From PWPS01 sp964573145 (GTDB taxonomy: Bacteria; Patescibacteriota; Minisyncoccia; Minisyncoccales; PWPS01): a DNA stretch of 42,844 nucleotides. The DNA is taken from positions 1 to 42,844 of the forward strand of contig CAZNIM010000003.1 in assembly GCA_964573145.1 (NCBI GenBank), given 5' to 3'. Numbering within the stretch: position 1 is the stretch's first letter; each line of letters starts with the position of its first letter. The notes below the pieces were generated by a model that was not told the DNA's origin, did not search any database, and saw only the letters and a list, made by a program, of their open reading frames with translations. The position numbers were made by a program, and so were the translations under genes. Shown piece after piece: positions 22,284-30,500 of this stretch.

Positions 22284-23988
22284 CTTCTTTGTTTTTTAAA
22301 TTACGGTCTCGAGCCGTTTCGGAAAGCTCGAGGGTCTCTTTGAGCTCTTCCAAAAGACGAGCTTCTCCTCGACTGAGATCGACCTTTTCTTCCAAGTATC
22401 TGATCTGTTCTCTTATCTTTTCTTCCAAAAGATCGTAAGCCTCTTTTTCTATCTCCAAAATGCTTTCGTTTCTCTTTTTTCTCTTCTTTTCTCTTTCTTC
22501 GGTAATCGACTTTTTCAAGTACCAGATGAAAACTATTCCGATTATGATAAAGAAGACCAAGACTATGGAAAGAATCAAAATCAAGCGGTCCGGCTCGACG
22601 ATAATTGAAACCTCTTCACTGAACTCACTCAAAGCACCCCGATTGTCTTCGGCTCTCAATCTGATTCGATAAGCTCCGTCAGGCAAAACTTCCCGAAAGT
22701 AAAAATCTCCCTCCTGGTCGGGTCTTACCTGATGGGTGAACTCATCTTCTTCGGTTGCAAAATGGATATTGACCAGAGCTTCGGGAAGAGTTCTTCCTTC
22801 TATTATCAGCGGCTCTCCGCTCTTCATTTCGGTTTCGAAGTCGAAGACTTCCAAGTCGATCGGCTCTATCGAAAATCTTGCCGAAGAGAGAGTGAAGTTG
22901 CCGGCTCTGTCAACCGCTTCGACGACCAAGGAATAGTCTCCCGGAGGCAGAGGTGTCGGTCTGTAAGGACGATCTTCAACTTCTTCCGGATCAACAGTGT
23001 CAAAATCTTCCTCATTTAAAATTATTCTGTAATGCTCGAGCCCGGAGACTTCGTCTTCACTTTTGAATCGAAAAAGAGGGCTCGGATTGGTCGGGTCGTC
23101 ATCGTGATCAACCTCGAGATCGAATCTTTTCGGCGACTCGGTGTCGATTCCGAAAGAGTAGCGAGCAACCTCACTCCAACTGTTTTGCATTCTGAATTGA
23201 ACTGCGAAGTGATAAAAGCCGTCCTCCAAATCTTCGGCTCTGTATTCGGTAATCGCCTCGTCCATCTGATCCGGGTCGGCTTCTTCATCTTCACTTACCG
23301 AGTAGCGAACGGCGTCGGCTCCGCCGGGAAGCTCCCAGGCGAATTCGGCGAAATCATCGGCGCTCCAGGCTCCTTCTTCTTCGTGAGTCGTCGAGATCAG
23401 TTCGGGAGCGGCCGGGGTATCGATCGGCTCCGGTTCCGGTTCGGGATCGGGGGTCGGCTCCGGTTCCGACTCCGGTTCCGGTTCCGGTTCGGATAAGCTG
23501 TAAGTTCCTCCGGAAAAAGAGTCGGTGATATCATTACCGGCGTAAACGACCTGTCCGTCGCTGAAAGAAACGGAAGCCTCTCCTTCACCGACGGCTCTAA
23601 AGTTTATCGATACGATTCTTCCTCCGCTTCCTTCAAAACTATCTCCGGTCATTCCTCCTCCGAAGCTGATCCGGCCGGTGGTGTTGGAATAATCGGGCGA
23701 TTCGGGCCACATATTGAAGATCGAGCCCGTTTCGGAGACCGATTGAACTCTGAGCAGATTGCGATCGAATTGGATGGTCGCCCCGGCGGTATTCATCGGT
23801 TGGCTGCTGTTTACAACCACGTTAACGGTAAAGTTGCTTCCGACGGTGTGACTTCCGGAAGAAGGACTGAGCGCCAAAGAGCCGGCCGAAGCGAAGAGAG
23901 GAAGAGATAGAAATAAAAATAAAAAGAGCGCCAAAGCGACAGCTCGGCGTTCCGATAACCTTTTTAAAAATCCCTCCTTTGATTTCAT
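22273..23988 (-). CDS. Transmembrane cohesin protein with cytoplasmic coiled coil, first gene of ATPase operon
   Basis: A 571-aa protein: signal peptide (about 1-36), a clear cohesin domain (37-165; SNFTVNVVVNSSQPMNTAGA, FDRNLLRVQSV, GRISFGGG, IVSINFRAVGEG), and a Pro-Glu linker (about 168-190). Three Ig-like or fibronectin-like domains follow (including SGLEHYRIIL and VDRAGNFTL), then a TM helix (about 468-488) and an 83-residue cytoplasmic coiled coil rich in Glu and Lys. The cohesin should bind a dockerin outside, and the only dockerin in the window belongs to the protein at 7405-9300. The cytoplasmic coil could join the stalk of the ATPase. It overlaps the next gene by 11 nt, which firmly ties it to the ATPase genes. 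No separate promoter is convincing. Confidence 0.82.
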   Translation of the reverse strand: MKSKEGFLKRLSERRAVALALFLFLFLSLPLFASAGSLALSPSSGSHTVGSNFTVNVVVNSSQPMNTAGATIQFDRNLLRVQSVSETGSIFNMWPESPDYSNTTGRISFGGGMTGDSFEGSGGRIVSINFRAVGEGEASVSFSDGQVVYAGNDITDSFSGGTYSLSEPEPEPESEPEPTPDPEPEPEPIDTPAAPELISTTHEEEGAWSADDFAEFAWELPGGADAVRYSVSEDEEADPDQMDEAITEYRAEDLEDGFYHFAVQFRMQNSWSEVARYSFGIDTESPKRFDLEVDHDDDPTNPSPLFRFKSEDEVSGLEHYRIILNEEDFDTVDPEEVEDRPYRPTPLPPGDYSLVVEAVDRAGNFTLSSARFSIEPIDLEVFDFETEMKSGEPLIIEGRTLPEALVNIHFATEEDEFTHQVRPDQEGDFYFREVLPDGAYRIRLRAEDNRGALSEFSEEVSIIVEPDRLILILSIVLVFFIIIGIVFIWYLKKSITEEREKKRKKRNESILEIEKEAYDLLEEKIREQIRYLEEKVDLSRGEARLLEELKETLELSETARDRNLKNKEDDF

Positions 23989-24026
23989 TACGCTTTAGTT
24001 ATTAAAATGCAAGTTTTGTAGCGTAA
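23988..24026 (-). promoter_or_regulatory. Inverted repeat ending at the start codon of the ATPase operon
   Basis: TTACGCT (24026-24020 on the minus strand) pairs with AGCGTAA (23994-23988), whose last base is the first base of the ATG. The 25-nt loop makes it weak. It could modulate translation of the first ATPase-operon gene; it is not a terminator because no T run follows. Confidence 0.35.
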
Positions 24027-24028
24027 AA

Positions 24029-24979
24029 TTATTTAGAAAGTCCTTTTTCTCCGAAAACCAAAATTTTAAATACGCTGATCCATCTTTTACGGGTTACAAA
24101 GAAGAATAAAAGTAGAGCGAGTAGAGCGATTCCCAACCTCCAGGGAAAGGCCCAAAACGAAGTGGAGACGCTGTTTAACGATCCGTCTTCTCCGTAGGTT
24201 CCGGTTAAATTGGCGGTATATCTGATACCCAAAAGCCAATCCCGATCCCAATCGGTCTCTATTCTCCGCACCGCTCCGGGTAAGATATTTCTTTTTTCAA
24301 CTTGAACGATGTCAACCTCTCTGCCGAAGATATCGACAATCTCTATCTCGGCATCGGGCCTGAGATGAACGGTTCCGCTGTTTTCAAAACGAGTAACGAA
24401 AGTGGCCGGACCACGATCGTAGTAGTCGGTGGCGGTTCCGAAGTCGATAACCGACAAACTTTCTTCCATCTCTCCGGGAACGGTCAAAAGAACCAGAGAG
24501 GCTATTCTTTGGACCACTCCGACCGCTCCGGGGCCGATCGGATCGGCGCTGGAGGCGATGAGACCGGCGTAGTGACCGCCGGGGGAAGCGTCTTCGGGAA
24601 CCTCAATCGTAAAGCGGACCCGGCGCTCTTCACGCGGCTCCAGAGTGAACTCTTCCGGTTCGAAACGGACCCATCTGGAGATGGCGATCGATTCGAGATC
24701 TTCTTCGGGAGACTGAAGAATTACTCTTCCTTCTTCTCCTTCGGGAAACATATCTTCGACCTCCATCCGAACTCGAACATCATCGTCGAAAGAAGAGTTC
24801 ATTACTCTTATAAAGTCACCGTCGGACTGACCGCGTTCAGCGGTAAGTTCAAAAGTGAGCGGCGTAACCGCGATTCTTCCTCCTCCTTCCTGGGCCGTTA
24901 CCAGCCCCAAAAAAACAACTAAAATAAGTCCGGCTACAACCCCTCCCAATAAATTAACGAGTACGAATCTTTTCATCAT
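24029..24979 (-). CDS. DUF916/WxLIP-like membrane-anchored surface protein
   Basis: A 316-aa paralogue of the anchors in surface operon 1: signal peptide (about 1-29), first Ig-like domain (AVTPLTFELTAERGQ, VMNSSFDDDVRVRMEV, WVRFEPEEFTLEP, PEDASPGGHYAGLIAS) and second domain (ENSGTVHLRPDAEIEIVD). The motif SFWAFPWRLGI runs into a TM helix (about 277-294), followed by a basic cytoplasmic tail. It lies 41 nt after a WxL-like gene and 40 nt before the ATPase operon. It may link the two transcriptionally, since no terminator is seen in between. Confidence 0.75.
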   Translation of the reverse strand: MMKRFVLVNLLGGVVAGLILVVFLGLVTAQEGGGRIAVTPLTFELTAERGQSDGDFIRVMNSSFDDDVRVRMEVEDMFPEGEEGRVILQSPEEDLESIAISRWVRFEPEEFTLEPREERRVRFTIEVPEDASPGGHYAGLIASSADPIGPGAVGVVQRIASLVLLTVPGEMEESLSVIDFGTATDYYDRGPATFVTRFENSGTVHLRPDAEIEIVDIFGREVDIVQVEKRNILPGAVRRIETDWDRDWLLGIRYTANLTGTYGEDGSLNSVSTSFWAFPWRLGIALLALLLFFFVTRKRWISVFKILVFGEKGLSK

Positions 24980-25020
24980 TTAAGGTCTAAACGATCTTCG
25001 GTTTTCTTACCTTTCAAAAA

Positions 25021-25662
25021 TTACAATCCGGTAGTAGCGGTAATAGTGATGACGTCTTGATAATCATCGGCGGACGGTGAGGCTTGATCGGCGGCACCGA
25101 AGACGTGAAAGTTCATAATCGGCTCAAGAGCATTGGGTTCACTTCTGCTTACGAATTGGGTTTGCTCGGCGGACTGAATCGGTCCGGCAAAAGTTCCATC
25201 AAAATCATAATCGGGATCGATTGTCAGATCGCCGTATCCCTCAAGCGCTTCTACGGCGGCACCATACCCGTCAACTCCGTCGACTATTTCGGTTCTTTCG
25301 GTAACCGAAGCAATCGTATGATCGGCATCGGTAGAAAAAAGTCCGTCATTGGCCCCTTGCATTTGTAAATTCCAACCGTCGCTACTGTTGGTTCCGACCG
25401 AAATTACGGAGAGGTCGGTTCCGACCGCGGTTGTTCCGTCGGGTAGAACGAGCTGTCCCAATTCGAGTTCGGTGGGAGCTATTTCAAGATTTATCCAGGC
25501 TTCAATCACGGCCGAAACGGTAATATCTTCTTCCAGTTCTTCTTCCTGAGCCACGACCGGCAATCCGGAAAGACCGAAGGTTAAAGAGAAGACCAAACCG
25601 GCGGTAATCAAGCCGATTATTCTTTTTCTGTTTCTTAGTACGAAATTTTCCATTTTTTCCAT
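25021..25662 (-). CDS. WxL-like secreted surface protein
   Basis: A 213-aa exported protein (signal peptide about 1-38, ending before a Glu-rich stretch). The mature part is a single domain: ITVSAVIEAWINLEI, LGQLVLPDG, SVGTNSSDGWNLQMQG (contains a W-x-L triplet), and a final DVITITATTGL strand. In Firmicutes WxL domains, a W-x-L motif and a terminal I-T/V-W-x-L strand mediate binding to peptidoglycan and to the WxLIP partner. The next gene here is such a partner. The layout is shared with the C-terminal parts of the proteins at 12747-14191 and 27557-38368. The family call is by pattern and context; sequence similarity to Firmicutes WxL proteins appears low. Confidence 0.65.
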   Translation of the reverse strand: MEKMENFVLRNRKRIIGLITAGLVFSLTFGLSGLPVVAQEEELEEDITVSAVIEAWINLEIAPTELELGQLVLPDGTTAVGTDLSVISVGTNSSDGWNLQMQGANDGLFSTDADHTIASVTERTEIVDGVDGYGAAVEALEGYGDLTIDPDYDFDGTFAGPIQSAEQTQFVSRSEPNALEPIMNFHVFGAADQASPSADDYQDVITITATTGL

Positions 25663-25698
25663 TTTTTTATATCGACCTTTTTTTAATTTACCTTACTC

Positions 25699-25727
25699 AT
25701 TATATTTTAAGCTAAAGGGGTTGTCAA
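25699..25727 (-). promoter_or_regulatory. Consensus promoter of the WxL/anchor/ATPase segment
   Basis: On the minus strand perfect TTGACA (25727-25722) and perfect TATAAT (25704-25699) are 17 nt apart, the best promoter in the window. It starts transcription near 25692, 30 nt before the WxL-like gene. Without a terminator before the ATPase genes it may drive them too. Confidence 0.88.
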
Positions 25728-25739
25728 ATAAAATTTAAC

Positions 25740-26525
25740 CTAATCTCGCTCCATTTTTAAGACGCAGCGGACGGCCATCCCCATTCCCGGACGAGTATCG
25801 TTTCTCAGGACCCCGTCTCGGTCGTCTCTGAGCCCGTAAAAAAGCGGAGCGGGTCCGCTTGCCCAAAAGTAACTTCTGGAGCCGAGCCCGAAATAGGTCC
25901 CCGATTCGTAACGACTGCCGGTCGGAAGAGCTTCAAAACCGATACAGTCAATCTCATCACTTTCACAATTGAAAGTGCCGTTCCAGCCGGCCGAAGCCGG
26001 TCCGTCGTAAACCCCCTTCATTTTGGAACCGGCCGGTTGGCAGTCAAAAGATCCTCTCCTGTCCCGGTTACAATTCTCTTCGGCTAAGAAAGATTCCAGT
26101 CGATGCCAGTCGGCGCTTTTGGGCACTTCCCAGTCCTGAGGACAAAGATCAACTTTTTCCACGGCCGCCCAATTATAAAGATTACCGTAACGAGAAGCGC
26201 TTTTGGAATCGTTTCCGTAAACGGCGTAAGCGGGCCGGTCTCTTCCGGCCTCTTCCCAGTCATTGCGATCGTCGAGTCGATCGATTTCACTGTTTATTCC
26301 TTCATATCGTAAATTCTCGGCAAACCAACAAAAGTCGTCCACTTCGACCGTCGAATAACTCTTTCCGTCCCGAGGATCGTCATAATCTTCACCGCAAACG
26401 AAATCGGCGGAGACTTCTCCGAAATCCTCTTCTTCCTCTTCGGGAAAAGGATCAGTGAAAACCGCGACCGCAAAAAGCAAGATTAATGCTAAGACCAAAG
26501 GAATTATTTTTTTCTTTTTACTCAT
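25740..26525 (-). CDS. Secreted FISUMP-domain protein
   Basis: A 261-aa protein with a Lys-rich signal peptide (about 1-25), an acidic spacer and a Fibrobacter succinogenes major paralogous domain (TIGR02145/PF09603-type, about residues 48-257). The landmarks are DGKSYSTVEVDDFCWFAENLRY, in which CWFAENL is diagnostic, then YGNLYNWAAV, CPQDWEVPKSADWHRLESFL, GFEALPTGSRY, SYFWAS and GMAVRCV. Several cysteines suggest disulfides. FISUMP domains are found on secreted or surface proteins; their function is unknown. It begins 10 nt after the anchor gene of the giant adhesin, so it belongs to that operon, and it ends just before a strong new promoter. Confidence 0.85.
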   Translation of the reverse strand: MSKKKKIIPLVLALILLFAVAVFTDPFPEEEEEDFGEVSADFVCGEDYDDPRDGKSYSTVEVDDFCWFAENLRYEGINSEIDRLDDRNDWEEAGRDRPAYAVYGNDSKSASRYGNLYNWAAVEKVDLCPQDWEVPKSADWHRLESFLAEENCNRDRRGSFDCQPAGSKMKGVYDGPASAGWNGTFNCESDEIDCIGFEALPTGSRYESGTYFGLGSRSYFWASGPAPLFYGLRDDRDGVLRNDTRPGMGMAVRCVLKMERD

Positions 26526-26535
26526 ATTTTTAGAT

Positions 26536-27570
26536 TTACGGGTTTATAAAAACGATAAATGCTTTTTTAATCCTCTTTCTAAGGAAAAATATCACCGCCA
26601 ATATCAAGACCAGGGCGGGCCAAAAGATAAAGGGGTGAGGAGTTAAAATGCTCAAAGTCGGATTAATCCGTAAAGAGATCTCTTCTCTTACCGGGCCGTA
26701 CCCCTTTAAGTCCAGTTCGGCATCGTAGCGACCGACGGCCAAATCGGCCAGAAGTCGGCCGGAGAGAAGATCTTCATCCTCAACGGTTATTGAAAAATTA
26801 CGACTCATTCCGGGCAAAACGGTTTCTCCGACAAAACTCGTTTCGGAAATCGTTTCTCCGAATCCGTTTTTTATTATCAGTGATCCGCGGGGTTGAAAGT
26901 GATAAATGTCATTGTTTTTAACCTTGAAAAGATATTCGGTCGGCTTTCTTCTGACCAATCCGGTCTCTATGCGATTTCCGTCGTCGGCGCTGACAAAGAG
27001 AGACTCAAAAGGGAAGATTCTTTCTCCCCGGGCGGTAAAATCAATCACTTCCATCAATTCTTCTTCCGGATTCGGGTCGAGAGCCAATTCGGTAGTGGCG
27101 ATCATAACCGGAATTCCGATGGTCGGAACGTTTCGGGCTCCTCCCCAGTCGGGGTCGAGATCGGGAACTCGAGGGGTAAGGCTGATAAAAAGATAATAGC
27201 CGCCGGCGGGAGCGTCAACCGGAATATCGACCGAAAAATCGAGTCGCTTATCTTCTTCGGGCTCCAAAAGCAGTTCTTCGCTTTCAAAGCTTATCCAGGT
27301 TCGCGGATTACGAGGAGAGTCGAATCTGTCGAGAAGCAGTTCGCCAGTTTCTTCTTCGGCTCCGAAAGGAATCGTCTTCAAGTTGACCGGCAGGGCGATC
27401 GAGGAGGGGTTGTGCAGTTTAAGGGTCGCATTGTAACTCTCTCCCGGAAAGACGGTCAGATCGAACTTTTGAGGAGATACGGAGAGCCCGACTTCGGCCT
27501 TACCGATAAAAGGAATCAGCAGAAAAACGATAAAAACGATTATCTTTTTTGAAGAGTTAGTAATTGACAT
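26536..27570 (-). CDS. DUF916/WxLIP-like anchor paired with the giant adhesin
   Basis: A 344-aa protein: signal peptide (about 1-25), first Ig-like domain (SVSPQKFDLTVFPGE, KLHNPSSIALPVNL, WISFESEELLLEPEE, PVDAPAGGYYLFISL), second domain (VKNNDIYHFQPRGSLIIKN) and a C-terminal TM helix (about 313-331) with a basic end. It lacks the F-W-x-x-P-W motif before the TM that its paralogues carry and is the most divergent of the five. It overlaps the 3' end of the giant gene by 14 nt, so it is translationally coupled. This makes the third WxL-like/anchor pair in the window. Confidence 0.75.
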   Translation of the reverse strand: MSITNSSKKIIVFIVFLLIPFIGKAEVGLSVSPQKFDLTVFPGESYNATLKLHNPSSIALPVNLKTIPFGAEEETGELLLDRFDSPRNPRTWISFESEELLLEPEEDKRLDFSVDIPVDAPAGGYYLFISLTPRVPDLDPDWGGARNVPTIGIPVMIATTELALDPNPEEELMEVIDFTARGERIFPFESLFVSADDGNRIETGLVRRKPTEYLFKVKNNDIYHFQPRGSLIIKNGFGETISETSFVGETVLPGMSRNFSITVEDEDLLSGRLLADLAVGRYDAELDLKGYGPVREEISLRINPTLSILTPHPFIFWPALVLILAVIFFLRKRIKKAFIVFINP

Positions 27571-30500
27571 TGGCCATAAGATATATAGTGGTGTAATAAC
27601 TTCCCGGTCTACTTATCGCCGGAGCCGATATTTTATAATAAAGATTTATATTTTCCTCACCGGCGGTCGCCGTATCGCTGTAAGCGATCGGGTCGGCACT
27701 CCCTTCTTCGGTGGCGAATCCGGCCCAGCACCTACTACCGGCTTCGGCTCCACAAAAGTTCGGGTCGGTAAAGCGGTCGGGATCGCTTCCGGAAAGCGAG
27801 GAATCGGTCGAGTATCCGAAGCCGCACTGAGTGGAGTCGTTGTCACAAACTCCGTCCCAAGCGGCCGGAGAATCATTTTCGTGAGGAAAGCGGTCAACGA
27901 AAAAATCTTCCTGGTCCATCTTTATTCTCCCGTCGTAATCGGCCCAAGCGGTTATCGTGTATCCGGATGGAGAGCCGCTGTCGATCGAGAGGGTGGAGAA
28001 GTTTTGATTGGTCCAGAGATTCATTTCGGTCAAATCACCTATATGAATATCGGGTCCGGCGGTAAAGGTAATCGCCGTATCCATTCCGACATACCAAACT
28101 CCTTCTTCGGGAGCTTCGTTAAGGCCGGAATAGGGCTTTTCTCCGTTAATTTGTAAAGGGTCCGGTCTGTACCAGGCCGGTCCGACAGTAGTGGATTCCC
28201 CCGTTCCGTAAGCGGCGGAAGTAAGATAATCTTGGCCGTGATCGACTTGCCAGTCGTAAAAGATGAATCCTTGCTGAGAATCTATTTCCAGATTGTAAAG
28301 ATAGGTTTCTGTCTCGGTAGCGGTCATCTTATACTCTCTTATCTTTATCGCTCCGTCCTCGCCGGGAACGGGAGTCAGGCCGGTTTGGTCGGTAGCGGTA
28401 GTTTGTTCGGTTCCCGGAACCCAGCTACCACCATCATAAACGAAGACGGTTGCGGCCGGATCGGTCGAATTTTCGGAAACGGTTATCGAGTCGGGTTCGG
28501 TGTCGATATCGAAATCGTTGTCGTCGGAAGCGACTACGTGAGCGGCCAGATACCAGTCGACGGTCAGTTCTCCTCCGTTTACGGTTGTCGGTCCGGTCAA
28601 ACTGTTTATAAAGGCCGGATTACCGCTTTCAACCACGGTCGAATTGGGTTCGGTTTCCGCTCCGTCTCGATAGTCCCAGCTTCCGTCACCGTCAAAGACA
28701 AGATCGTAAAAGGGGTTTGAATCATTGACTATCTCTTCTTCTCCGTCGGAGGTAAACTCGATTTGACCCTGATTGCGAGTAAAGGTGCCGTAGTTATAAA
28801 AACTTCCTCCGACCGAAAGCAAGCCGGAAGCCAAATAGGTTTGTCCCGAGCGGATTGAAAAATCGGCTTCGGTGCTTATTTCGGTATCGTTTCCGGCGGC
28901 GTCGAAGATTACCGTTCCTCCTTCACTTTCCAAGTCGATTTCGTAAGCGGAAAGAGTGCCCGTTTCGGGAGTGTATATCGGACTACCCGTTTCGGGAGCC
29001 GTCCTTAAATAATAATAATCGACGGCGGGAATCGTTGAGTTGGACGAACCCTTGAAGATAACCGTCGAAGCTCCGACCTCAAAGCTTCCACCGACTGTGA
29101 AAGGGGTTCCCGAACCGGTAAAGGTAATTAAATTTTGATCGGCTAAAAAGGTGCCGGCGACGATTTCAAATTGACTTTCAACGGTCAAATCGTCTTCCAA
29201 AAGCCACTGACCGGTCGAATTGTCGAGGGTAAGGTCGTAAAAAGGATCGCCGGAAAGAATCGTCTCTTCGGCTCCGGAAGTAAAGACGACCTCACCTTCA
29301 TTATGAGTAATCGAAGCTTGATTTTCCCAGCTGCCGGCAACCAAAGTAAGTGAAGAGAGTCCCACCTGGCCGGCCAAGACTCGGAAATCATCGACTCCGA
29401 TCTGATTTTGAATCTCCCACCCACCGCTGCCGGAAAAGACGACATCGGAAAAGGCGGAAGAGCCGGTCATATTTCCGGAGATATGATGGTTGTCGGTTTC
29501 GGCGGTAAAGTCGACTTCTTCCGAAATCGCCAAACCGCCTTGATTAAGATAATTTCCTCCGACAGAAAGGGTGTGCGATTCCATATCGAGTAAATTGCCC
29601 GCTTCGATTTCCAAATCACCTCCGGGATGATCGGCGTCAGCGGAAGAAGCGGTAATAAGAGAAAGGCCGGGAGTAAAGTCGCTTTTTAAAAGTATTTTTT
29701 TACCTTCAGCTATAGAAAGATCGGTGTCGTAGTTGAAAAGAGAAGAGACTTCGTAATGAGCCAACTCGAGGCCGGTTATAAGACCTTCATAATCGTTTCT
29801 AACGGTCACCGAGTCGAGATAGATGTCGATTATCAAATCGTCTTGAGTTCCGGGATGCTTGGTCATCGTCATTCCGGATTCCACGTCATCTATAAAAACG
29901 GTTAAAAGCTCACCGGCCGGTAACGGTTCGGGTAAATTAAAGGTAAATTCACCGGTTTCAGTAGAGGCGGTAGTCGAAGAGTGATGGCTTCCGTCTATCG
30001 CCAAATCAACTTGAAGGCCGGCTTCGGAAATCGTTTCTCGGTCACTCTCATAAACATTACCGGTTATCACTATACCGGCCAAAACGGTAAAGGTGTCGGA
30101 GACGGCATCACTTACAATCCCTTCGGCGTTGAAGATGAGCTGATAGTCTCCTCCGTCTTGAATTACAAGGTCGTTAAACTCGGCCAGTCCTTGCGAGTCG
30201 GTGGCAGCGGTAGTGGTTCCGGAGAAGAACTCTCCTTCACTTAAAGAAACGGTTACCTGAATGTCTTCATTCGGGTTTCCGAACTGATCGGTAACCAATA
30301 CGGTCGGCGGGCCCTCTATCGGATAACCGGCATCGGTGTCTTGAGGCTGAGCCTCTACAGAAACTTGAGACGGGTTATCGGCGAGAACCTCAAAAGGTAG
30401 CGATTCGGCTTCACTCTCCAGTTCGGCAGAGTAGAAGTAAAGCTCATATATACCGGCCTCTTCAACCACCAAATCGTCGAATTCGACGGTTCCGAAGATG

